Assembly: GCA_009469675.1 (NCBI GenBank)
Contig: SSSZ01000008.1
Coordinates: 1 to 38,605, forward strand
Reading direction: 5' to 3'
DNA from: Azonexaceae bacterium
GTDB taxonomy: Bacteria; Pseudomonadota; Gammaproteobacteria; Burkholderiales; Rhodocyclaceae
DNA length: 38,605 bases
Numbering within the stretch: position 1 is the first letter of the stretch; every line of letters begins with the position of its first letter. The notes under the pieces were generated by a model. The model was not told the origin of the DNA. It worked only from the letters and a program-made list of their open reading frames with translations, and made no database searches. The translations under genes and the position numbers were made by a program. Positions 7,029-13,903 of the stretch are shown here, one piece after another.

Positions 7029-8546
7029 ATGCTCAACCGTCCGATGTTCTCCCGCCCGCCCCCCAGCTTTCAGTCCAAGGATTTCCTGCGTTTCCTGGCC
7101 GGACCCGCCATGGCCGCCATGCTCGGCCTCATTTTTCTGCAGGAATTGTTCGGCGCCGGAACGACCTGGCTGGTCATCCAGATCGCCCGCGACATCGCCG
7201 ACGAAAACATCAGCGCCAGCGCCTTCGTCTGGATCGTCGTCACCCAGACCCTGTCCTACCTCGCCGGCGCGGCCAGCTGGATCTATGCCGAACGGGCCGG
7301 TTTCGGCGCCTTCGGCCGCTACATCCTGCATTTCTCCCGGCACAACCGCTTCCGGACGGCACTCCTGTCCGATGCAGGCCAGCGGGAACAGACCGAGCCT
7401 TTCCTGACCAGCGAGACGTTTCGCATTTGTTTCGATCTGATGTACGACCTGCAGTTCTACCTGCGGCTCTTTTTCAACATCGTCCTCAACGCCGCCGTCC
7501 TCGGCCTGGAGATCGACGTCAGCCTGCCCGCCGCCTTCGGGCTGGCCTTCGCCACCCTGGTCTTTCTCCAGTGGTGCCTGCGCAAACCCCTGGCCCAGGC
7601 CTACCTGCACAACCAGCGCATGACCAACCGCATGACGGCCCGCACCTACAACGCCTGGGACAACATCTACAGCGGCAACCGCTACAACCTCGGGCTCTGG
7701 CACCGGGATTTCCGCCAGCGCCTCGAAGCCGCGCTGGTCGCCCAGATCCGCGCCATCCTGGCGCGGGAAGGCTGGAGCGCCCTGAGCGGCATCATCGCCC
7801 TCGTCATCGTGCTCGCTGCCACGGCCTGGGTGGCCATCCACGACTACGGCGACACGGCCGTCCTCATCGGCCTGGCGGCGACCCTGCCGCGGCAGATCGA
7901 AATGACCCTCGACATGCACCAGCTGACCGCCGGCTTCACCGACCTTCTGGCCGTCTGGACGCGCATCAAGGGGGTCTGCCAGCACATGCACCCGGCCCCC
8001 GACCCGGGTTTTGCCGGGCGCATCAAGTTCGGCCAGATCGCCCTCCAGGACGAGCATGGCGAAAAGCGCTTCACGGCCCTGGCCGACGCCGTCCACCATC
8101 TTCTCGCCAAACCCGCCGGGCTGGTTTCAGTACGGGGCGGCAACGGCGTCGGCAAGTCCACCCTGCTCATGGCGGTCAAGGAATACCTGGGCGGGCGCGC
8201 CTACTATTGGCCCAGCCACGACCGCCTGGCTTTCCGCTTCAACACCGCCGAGGCCGCCTTGCCCCCGCCGCCGCCCGACGGCGCGACCGACGACGAGGCC
8301 GAGCCGCCCGAAGCCGAGGCCCTCAGCGCCGAGGAGGAAGCCCGCGAAAAGAAGGGTTATTCCTCCGGCGAGCGCCAACTCCAGGTGCTGCGGGAGATCG
8401 TCGCCCACACCGACCACCGGGTCTATCTCCTCGACGAATGGGACGCCAACCTCGACGCCGCCAACCGCAGCGCCGCCCGCGCCCTGGTCGATACCCTGGC
8501 CGGGCGGGCGCTGGTGGTCGAAGTGTCGCACCGGGACCGGGGCTGA
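7029..8546 (+). CDS. ABC transporter, fused membrane and ATPase domains, divergent ATPase
   Basis: This 505-residue protein has five or six hydrophobic segments within residues 20-300 (for example AMAAMLGLIFLQELF, WIVVTQTLSYLAGAASWI, IIALVIVLAATAWVAI), followed by an ATP-binding domain. That domain has Walker A GGNGVGKST (Lys376), signature YSSGERQ (residues 444-450), Walker B VYLLDEWD (Asp469/Glu470), D-loop ANLD and switch EVSHRD. Walker A and signature are only about 70 residues apart. The space holds a Pro- and Glu-rich stretch (PPPPPDGATDDEAEPPEAEA) and no clear Q-loop. The fused layout suggests an exporter; the substrate is unknown. It has no periplasmic binding protein nearby, and ATG 7029 follows a terminator closely. 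Confidence 0.8.
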   Translation: MLNRPMFSRPPPSFQSKDFLRFLAGPAMAAMLGLIFLQELFGAGTTWLVIQIARDIADENISASAFVWIVVTQTLSYLAGAASWIYAERAGFGAFGRYILHFSRHNRFRTALLSDAGQREQTEPFLTSETFRICFDLMYDLQFYLRLFFNIVLNAAVLGLEIDVSLPAAFGLAFATLVFLQWCLRKPLAQAYLHNQRMTNRMTARTYNAWDNIYSGNRYNLGLWHRDFRQRLEAALVAQIRAILAREGWSALSGIIALVIVLAATAWVAIHDYGDTAVLIGLAATLPRQIEMTLDMHQLTAGFTDLLAVWTRIKGVCQHMHPAPDPGFAGRIKFGQIALQDEHGEKRFTALADAVHHLLAKPAGLVSVRGGNGVGKSTLLMAVKEYLGGRAYYWPSHDRLAFRFNTAEAALPPPPPDGATDDEAEPPEAEALSAEEEAREKKGYSSGERQLQVLREIVAHTDHRVYLLDEWDANLDAANRSAARALVDTLAGRALVVEVSHRDRG

Positions 8547-8730
8547 CCGGGAGATTTCGCCGGGGCGACGCCTCCCTGCGACGCAGTGGCGGGAAGGAAA
8601 ACGGTCGGCCTTCGACTGCGGGAGATCGGCCGGGCAGCACCGGGTTCGCCCGGAAAGGCGACGGGGGCCGCGCCGTTTGCCGGGCTGCCCCGGGGTGGCG
8701 TTTTTCCCGTAGCGCCGCTCCCCATAGCCA

Positions 8731-8830
8731 TGCGCTTTCAAACCGATCCTTTGGCGACTTCGCCTTGCCGTGCTACGGCACGGCCTGCGGCTCGTCTTCG
8801 CGCCTCGATTTGCAGGCGAATGGGTGTCAG
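8731..8830 (+). repeat. 100-bp dispersed repeat, copy 1
   Basis: This block aligns without gaps to 26411-26510 with 82 of 100 identical bases. The ends form an imperfect inverted repeat: about 16 bp, TTCGCTTTCAAATCGA-like at the left and its complement at the right. This copy also has an internal GCCGTG/CACGGC hairpin at 8766-8783. It lies between the convergent ABC transporter and AOR-operon genes, and its last bases supply the stop codon (8827-8829) of the minus-strand gene. The 184 bases before it (8547-8730) hold no recognisable gene. Confidence 0.8.
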
Positions 8831-9129
8831 CCGCCACCCCGCTGCGTCGCCCGGTCGATTCTGGCCAGGAGTTCGGCCGCCGCCGCCGGGTCTCCTTTGA
8901 CGACGGCGACCGCGACCTCTTGCCGGGGTAGTTCGAGCCGTCCCAGACGGAGCGGCGGCAGCGGGCTGAGGGTGAAGGCCAGCCCGGCGGCCGGCGTGGC
9001 GACGCTGACCTGTCGGCCCTCGACGCGCACCGCATCGCCGAAGGCGGTTTCCAGGGCGCGGATGAATTCGGCCGGCGTGCCGGACATCTGGCGGACCGGC
9101 TGGCTGCTCCAGGGATAGGGTTCAGCCAC
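8827..9129 (-). CDS. Uncharacterised 100-residue protein of the aldehyde oxidoreductase operon
   Basis: Starts at GTG 9129, inside the end of the MoaD-like gene (stop 9122-9124), so it is translationally coupled as the last gene of the operon. The product is soluble with no membrane segment or Cys. It starts AEPYPWSSQPVRQMSGTPAEF, continues ETAFGDAVRVEGRQVSVATP and LPPLRLGRLELPRQEVAV, and ends AELLARIDRATQRGGG. I do not recognise a domain. Its position corresponds to the fifth gene (aorE) described for the Aromatoleum aor cluster; identity with that protein is inferred from position only. A role in cofactor insertion or assembly of the tungsten enzyme is plausible. Confidence 0.7.
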   Translation of the reverse strand: MAEPYPWSSQPVRQMSGTPAEFIRALETAFGDAVRVEGRQVSVATPAAGLAFTLSPLPPLRLGRLELPRQEVAVAVVKGDPAAAAELLARIDRATQRGGG

Positions 9130-9373
9130 CGGCGATGGGCGGCCAGACGGCGAGGGTGTCGCCGGCCGTGAGGCGGGTCGCGGCGCGCTCCTCGGGCGGG
9201 ATGAAGACGCCGTTGACCAGCACCAGGTGGGTCAGTTTGGGCGGCAGCTTGAAGGGCACCAGGATTTCGGCCACGGCGGCGCCCTCGGCCACCTCGACCT
9301 CGACCCGGTTGGCCTTGGCCCCGGCCGGCAGATAGTCGGCCAGGGTGGCGTAGAGCTTGACGGTGATGTGCAT
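9122..9373 (-). CDS. aorD: MoaD/ThiS-family protein of the AOR operon
   Basis: An 83-residue beta-grasp protein: MHITVKLYATLADYLPAGAK, VNGVFIPPEERAATRLTAGD, and the C-terminal Ala-Gly-Gly needed for thiocarboxylate formation. MoaD proteins donate sulfur to build the pterin dithiolene; the paralogue in AOR clusters is thought to serve tungstopterin synthesis for the neighbouring enzyme. It starts nine bases after the FAD-subunit gene ends and overlaps the following gene. The symbol follows the Aromatoleum aorABCDE nomenclature. Confidence 0.88.
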   Translation of the reverse strand: MHITVKLYATLADYLPAGAKANRVEVEVAEGAAVAEILVPFKLPPKLTHLVLVNGVFIPPEERAATRLTAGDTLAVWPPIAGG

Positions 9374-9382
9374 CGTCGCCCG

Positions 9383-10630
9383 TCAGCTGTGGGGACGCTG
9401 GCAGGCCACGTAGGCCTCGACGAAGCGGGTCGGCGTTTCTTTCAGGCGGGCTTTCCATTGGCCCAGGCGGGTGCGGCTCTGGATCAGGCCGCGCAGGGCG
9501 CCGACGTGTTCGGTGAGGCCGATGGCGGTGGCGCCCACCAGGACGTCGTCCTGGAACTGCAGGCTGATGTAGCGGCCGTTCGCCTCGTCGGCCCGCTCGA
9601 CGCCGTCGCCCCCGGCCACCCCCTGCCATTCGCCGAAGGACGAGGAAATCATCCCCATCGAGTCGAGGACGTTGATGGCCAAGACACCCTTCATGCGGGC
9701 TGCCTGGCCGGCCATGTTGAGGGCCGCGACGCGGGCCTGGTCGGCGGCGTTGGGCTGGATGGCGGCGACCAGATGGGCGCCGGTGAACAGGTCGGGCGCC
9801 TCGGCCACGTCGCCGGCCGCGTAGATGCCCGGCACCGAGGTCTGCATGCGGTCGTCCACCAGCACCCCCTTGGCGACATGGACCGGCGTGTTGTCGAGAA
9901 AGCTGACGTTGGGGGCGACGCCGGCGGCAACGATGAGCAGGTCGCAGGCCAGGGTTTCGCCGGTGGACAGGGTGGCCGCCAGGGGGGCGCCGGCCCCGGG
10001 GTCGATGCGCTGCACCCCGGCCGAGGTGACCACCCGCACCCCCTGCTTCTCCACCCAGCGCTTAATCATGCCGCCGGCTTCGGTGGTCATCATGCGCGGC
10101 ACCAGGCGGTCGCCCATTTCCACGACGGTAAGCTGAACCCCCCGCTTGGCCAGGGATTCCATGATGATGCAGCCGATAAAGCCGGCCCCCAACTGCAGCA
10201 CCCGCGCCCCCGGCCCGGCCAGGGCGGCGATGGCCCGGGCGTCTTCCAGGGTCCAGCAGGTATGCACCTGGGGCAGGTCGATGCCGGGAATGGGCGGGCG
10301 CACCGGATGCGAGCCGGTGGCGATCAGGAGGCGATCGTAGGACTCGAAATGGCCGTCGGCGAAAAGCGCCTCGCGCTTGGCCACGTCGAGGGCGACGGCC
10401 CGGCCCCGCAGCTCGCGGATGGCGAGGCCGGCGAAATGGCCCGCCGACTTGCGCAAGTAGGTGCCGGGTTCGTCGATATGGCCTTCCAGCAGGTAGGGGA
10501 TGGCCATGCGGGAATAGGGCGGCGCGTCTTCGTTGCCGACCAGGACGATTTCGTCCCCGGGGGCGGCCCGGCGCAGGGTTTCGGCGGCGACGACGCCGGC
10601 GGGGCCATTGCCGAGAATGAGGTGTTTCAT
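9383..10630 (-). CDS. aorC: FAD/NAD-dependent subunit of aldehyde oxidoreductase
   Basis: A 415-residue pyridine-nucleotide-disulfide-type flavoprotein. The N-terminal Rossmann motif HLILGNGPAGVVAAETLRRA binds FAD, a second one VLQLGAGFIGCIIMES binds NAD, and the later FAD motif is PGIYAAGDVAEAPD. The chosen ATG 10630 is preceded by AAGGAG; the open frame extends much further but into non-homologous sequence. In the Aromatoleum-type AOR complex this subunit lets the enzyme reduce NAD+ (or use H2) besides ferredoxin/viologen. It is separated from the W-subunit gene by 218 bases containing a terminator, unlike the tight spacing elsewhere in the operon. Confidence 0.9.
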   Translation of the reverse strand: MKHLILGNGPAGVVAAETLRRAAPGDEIVLVGNEDAPPYSRMAIPYLLEGHIDEPGTYLRKSAGHFAGLAIRELRGRAVALDVAKREALFADGHFESYDRLLIATGSHPVRPPIPGIDLPQVHTCWTLEDARAIAALAGPGARVLQLGAGFIGCIIMESLAKRGVQLTVVEMGDRLVPRMMTTEAGGMIKRWVEKQGVRVVTSAGVQRIDPGAGAPLAATLSTGETLACDLLIVAAGVAPNVSFLDNTPVHVAKGVLVDDRMQTSVPGIYAAGDVAEAPDLFTGAHLVAAIQPNAADQARVAALNMAGQAARMKGVLAINVLDSMGMISSSFGEWQGVAGGDGVERADEANGRYISLQFQDDVLVGATAIGLTEHVGALRGLIQSRTRLGQWKARLKETPTRFVEAYVACQRPHS

Positions 10631-10801
10631 GGGTTTGTCTCCTTGTGCGGGGAGTCGGGCCGGGGGTGGATCAGGGTCCGGCGGCGCGATATTGGGGGGT
10701 TTTCTGGGGCCAGCCGGTCGGCTTTCCGGGCTTCGCCAAAGGCAGGCGCAGCCGCCGGAAAGGGGCGGCGATCGGCGGCGGATGAGCCATCGGCAAGCCC
10801 G

Positions 10802-10829
10802 GGAAAAACGAGGCGGCTTGCGCCGCCCC
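10802..10829 (-). terminator. Intrinsic terminator between aorB and aorC
   Basis: On the minus strand GGCGGC and GCCGCC (plus-strand 10822-10827 and 10812-10817) flank a GCAA tetraloop, followed by TCG and five T (10804-10808). It lies 20-45 bases after the aorB stop. Partial termination here would lower aorCDE expression relative to aorAB. Confidence 0.7.
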
Positions 10830-10848
10830 GTAGGCCGGTTCGACCGTC

Positions 10849-12696
10849 CTATAGCCCCAGCCGGTCCAGGGTCGCCTGGTCCGGCACGCCGTCTGGCGTC
10901 CAGCCCCGGACCTGGTAGTACTCGGGCCGCATCTTGTCGATGCCGTTGACCAGGCCCTTGGCCGGACCGGTCTTGGCCGGTTCGGTCTTGAGCCGGGGCG
11001 GCAGGTCGTCGTCCTTGGCGGTAAAGCCGGCGGCAAGGTTGAACTGGCGCTCCATGTTCCAGATGCGCTCGCCGACCACGGCCAGTTTTTCCATCGACCA
11101 GTCGCCTTCGCAGGCGGCTTGGACCTGGGGCTGGACATCGGCCAGGGTCCAGGCGAAGCTGGTGAAGACGCAGATGCCGGCCGCGTCGAAGACCGCCGTC
11201 GCATCCTGGAAGGCCTTGACCAGCTCGGCCTTGCCCTCGGTGACCAGGGGGTCGGTCTTGACCGGCACGCCGAGCACCTCGGAGGCCACGGTGTAGGAAC
11301 GCAAATGGCAGGCGCCGCGGTTGGAGGTGGCGTAGGTCAGGCCCATGCCCTGGATGCCGCGGGAATCGTAGGCGGGGAATTCCTGGCCCTTGACGCTCAT
11401 CGAGAGGTCGGGACGGCCGTATTTCTCGCACAGGCGCTTGCTGCCCAGGCCCAACTCCTTGCCGAAGCCTTCGCCGGTCGCGGTCATTTCGACCAGCTTG
11501 CAGAGCGCTTCGGCGGAACCGAAGGGGGCGTCGAGGCCGATCTGCGCCTTGCTGAGGAGGCCCAGTTCGTACATTTCCATGGCGGCACCGACCGTGGCGC
11601 CGAAGGAAATGGGGTCCATGCCGTGCTCGTTGCACAGCATGTTGGCGTACTGCAGGGCTTCCAGGTCGCCGACGCCGTTGGCGGCGCCCAGGGCCCAGGC
11701 GGCTTCGTATTCGAGGCCGCCGGATGCACCCCAGTACTTGGGGCTGTTCTTGACGCTGAAGTGATTCTGGTCGATCTGCGAAATGCGGCCGCAGGCGATG
11801 GTGCAGCCGAAGCAGGCGGCATTGGTGACGAGGTGGGTCTTGCCGTCGGACGAGCGCTTTTCGTGCATGGCCTCGGCGGAAATCTTGCCCGCTTCCTCGA
11901 ACTGGACGTCGCGGTGGTTGCGGGTGGGCAGGGCGCCGATTTCGTTGATGACGTTCATCAGCACCTGGGTTCCGTACTTGGGCAGGCCCTGGCCGGTGAC
12001 GGCGTTGTCGGCCAGCACCTTCTTGGCGGCGTTGGTGGCGGCCATGAAGGCGGGGAAGTCCTTGATTCCCGACACCCCCTGGGTGCCGCGCAGGGCCACC
12101 GCCTTGAGGTTCTTCGACCCCATCACGGCGCCGACGCCGGAACGCCCGGCAGCCCGGTGCAGGTCATTGACGATGCAGGCGAAGAGCACCTGGTTTTCGC
12201 CGGCGGCGCCGATGGAACAGACCTTGATCTGGGGATCCTGATGGCTGGCCTTGATGGTCTCTTCCGTCTCCCAGCAACTCCTGCCCCACAGATGGCCGGC
12301 GTCGCGCAGTTCGGCCCGGTCGTTTTCGAGGTAGAGGTAGACCGGCTTGGGCGACTTGCCCTCGAAAATAATCATGTCCCAGCCGGCGAACTTCATTTCG
12401 GCGCCGAAATAGCCGCCGGAATTGGAGCAGGCGATGGCGTTGGTCAGGGCGCCCTTGGTGACCACCGTGTAGCGGCCCCCGGTGGAGGCCATGGTGCCGG
12501 TGAGCGGCCCCGTGGACATGATGAGCTTGTTGTCCGGGGAAAGCGGATCGACCTTGGGGTCGATTTCGGAAACCAGGTATTTCGAAGCCAACCCGCGGGA
12601 GCCGAGGTAGTCGTCGGCCCACTTCATGTTGAGCGGTTCGGGGGTGCAGGTGCCGGCAGTCAGATTGACGCGCAGGACTTTACGATTCCATCCCAT
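10849..12696 (-). CDS. aorB: Tungsten-containing aldehyde:ferredoxin oxidoreductase catalytic subunit
   Basis: The 615-residue protein oxidises aldehydes to acids with a W-bis-pterin. It opens GWNRKVLRVNLTAGT and has the cofactor-binding stretches GPLTGTMASTGGRYTVVTKG and NSGGYFGAEMKFAGWD, and RSGVGAVMGSKNLKA. The [4Fe-4S] ligands are C295-x2-C298-x3-C302 in ACFGCTIACGR plus C509 in AGICVFTSF, and QEFPAYDSRGIQGMGLTYATSNRG lies near the active site. Length and motifs agree with the AOR family and the domain order with the Aromatoleum AorB type. It follows the ferredoxin gene after 12 bases. Detoxification or oxidation of aldehydes from aromatic or amino-acid degradation is the likely role. Confidence 0.95.
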   Translation of the reverse strand: MGWNRKVLRVNLTAGTCTPEPLNMKWADDYLGSRGLASKYLVSEIDPKVDPLSPDNKLIMSTGPLTGTMASTGGRYTVVTKGALTNAIACSNSGGYFGAEMKFAGWDMIIFEGKSPKPVYLYLENDRAELRDAGHLWGRSCWETEETIKASHQDPQIKVCSIGAAGENQVLFACIVNDLHRAAGRSGVGAVMGSKNLKAVALRGTQGVSGIKDFPAFMAATNAAKKVLADNAVTGQGLPKYGTQVLMNVINEIGALPTRNHRDVQFEEAGKISAEAMHEKRSSDGKTHLVTNAACFGCTIACGRISQIDQNHFSVKNSPKYWGASGGLEYEAAWALGAANGVGDLEALQYANMLCNEHGMDPISFGATVGAAMEMYELGLLSKAQIGLDAPFGSAEALCKLVEMTATGEGFGKELGLGSKRLCEKYGRPDLSMSVKGQEFPAYDSRGIQGMGLTYATSNRGACHLRSYTVASEVLGVPVKTDPLVTEGKAELVKAFQDATAVFDAAGICVFTSFAWTLADVQPQVQAACEGDWSMEKLAVVGERIWNMERQFNLAAGFTAKDDDLPPRLKTEPAKTGPAKGLVNGIDKMRPEYYQVRGWTPDGVPDQATLDRLGL

Positions 12697-12708
12697 GGTT
12701 CTTCCTCC

Positions 12709-13185
12709 TCAGGCCGCGGCAGCAGCAGTGTTGGCCTTGGCGGCCCAGGCGCGCATGCGGTCGAGCCCGGTCCACTCGGCGTCGACGTAGGTGATGGCCG
12801 CCGTCGGGCAGGCCTTGGCGCAGGCGGGGTCGCCGCCGCAGAGGTCGCATTTCTGGACCTTGCCGACGTCGGCCATGTAGTTGATGGTGCCGAAGGGGCA
12901 GGCGATGGTGCACACCTTGCAGCCGACGCAGACGGCTTCCTTGACCACCTTGGCGCCGATGGCGGCATCGACGACGATGGCTTCGACCGGGCAGGCGTTG
13001 AGACACCAAGCGTCGGAACACTGGGTGCAGGTATAGGGAACCTTGCGCCCCTCGTGTTCGAAATTGAACACCTTGATGCGGGACTTGGATGGATTGATGG
13101 TGCCGGTGTGCTCGTACGAGCAGGCCATTTCGCACTGCAAGCAGCCGGTGCACTTGGCCGGATCGATGTGTAAGGACTTCTGCAT
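12709..13185 (-). CDS. aorA: Polyferredoxin (16-Cys) electron-transfer subunit of aldehyde oxidoreductase
   Basis: The 158-residue subunit carries four Cys quartets: KCTGCLQCEMACSYE, YTCTQCSDAWCLNACP, VCVGCKVCTIACPFG and KCDLCGGDPACAKACP. It is predicted to hold four [4Fe-4S] clusters passing electrons between the W site and the flavoprotein. The C-terminus is Ala-rich (NTAAAAA). The start at 13185 has GGAGG eight bases upstream. It is the first gene of the minus-strand AOR operon. The 127-base leader behind it contains a small hairpin and presumably the promoter. Confidence 0.93.
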   Translation of the reverse strand: MQKSLHIDPAKCTGCLQCEMACSYEHTGTINPSKSRIKVFNFEHEGRKVPYTCTQCSDAWCLNACPVEAIVVDAAIGAKVVKEAVCVGCKVCTIACPFGTINYMADVGKVQKCDLCGGDPACAKACPTAAITYVDAEWTGLDRMRAWAAKANTAAAAA

Positions 13186-13215
13186 GACTCCTCCGATAGG
13201 CGTGTTGGTCTAGCC

Positions 13216-13234
13216 GAAAATCGCCGGGGGCGAT
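13216..13234 (-). promoter_or_regulatory. Leader hairpin upstream of aorA
   Basis: Plus-strand ATCGCC 13220-13225 and GGCGAT 13229-13234 form a 6-bp stem with a 3-nt loop. On the minus strand it is followed by three further T. It is too weak to be called a terminator with confidence; it may end the pgpA transcript or sit in the aorA leader. Confidence 0.35.
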
Positions 13235-13312
13235 CGACCGGGCACCCCTGCGGCCTAGGAGTGCGTCAGCGGATCATGAGCCAAGTTCCGGCCGCTGTCA
13301 TGCTGCGATGCG

Positions 13313-13798
13313 TCAAAGGAGCGCCTGTTTCAGCCCGGCCAGGACGAGGAGGGTGTAGAAGGCCGCCACCAGGTCGTCGGCCATGACGCCGAAGCCGTTC
13401 TTGACGTGCCGGTCGAAATAGCGCGCCGGCTGGGGTTTCCAGATGTCGAAGAAGCGAAAGAGGGCGAAGGCGGCGGCCTGCCAGAGCAGGCCGGGGGGCG
13501 TCAGCAGCAGGACGAGCCAGAAGGGCACGATTTCGTCCCAGACGATGCTGCCGTGGTCGGGGTCGCCTAGCACCCGCCCGGTCCGGTCGATGGCCCAGAT
13601 GCCCAGGCCGTAGGCCGCGGCGATGAGAAGCAGGGCCTGGAAATCGCTGAAAAAAGGCTGAAAAAGGACGAAGCTCAGCCAGGCGAAGGCCGTCCCCGCC
13701 GTTCCCGGCGCCTTGGGCGAGAGGCCGCTGCCGCAGCCGCAGGCGATGAAATGGGCGGGGTGGGCGAAAAGGAATTGCAGGCTCGGAGGCTGGGCCAT
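13313..13798 (-). CDS. pgpA: Phosphatidylglycerophosphatase A
   Basis: PgpA dephosphorylates phosphatidylglycerol phosphate in the inner membrane. The 161-residue protein shows the family motifs CGCGSGLSPKAPGTAGT, DPDHGSIVWDEIVPFW, FRFFDIWKPQPARYFD and GFGVMADDLVAA, with three to four hydrophobic segments (for example FQALLLIAAAYGLGIWAI). Length is typical. The gene ends about 127 bases before aorA on the same strand. In many proteobacteria pgpA follows thiL directly; here a hybrid sensor kinase is inserted between thiL and pgpA. Confidence 0.95.
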   Translation of the reverse strand: MAQPPSLQFLFAHPAHFIACGCGSGLSPKAPGTAGTAFAWLSFVLFQPFFSDFQALLLIAAAYGLGIWAIDRTGRVLGDPDHGSIVWDEIVPFWLVLLLTPPGLLWQAAAFALFRFFDIWKPQPARYFDRHVKNGFGVMADDLVAAFYTLLVLAGLKQALL

Positions 13799-13903
13799 GA
13801 AGCGTGTCGATCTAACCGGGGGTGGGTTGGGCGCCGTGCTTGACCGTCCAATGTGGCCGAAATGGCGCCGTAGCGCAAGGGCGGGCGGCCCGTGCCGCCA
13901 CCG

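Noticed and set aside
8547-8730. Short plus-strand frame (from about 8586) after the ABC transporter
   Set aside because: Low-complexity translation, no ribosome binding site, runs into the 100-bp repeat; treated as non-coding.
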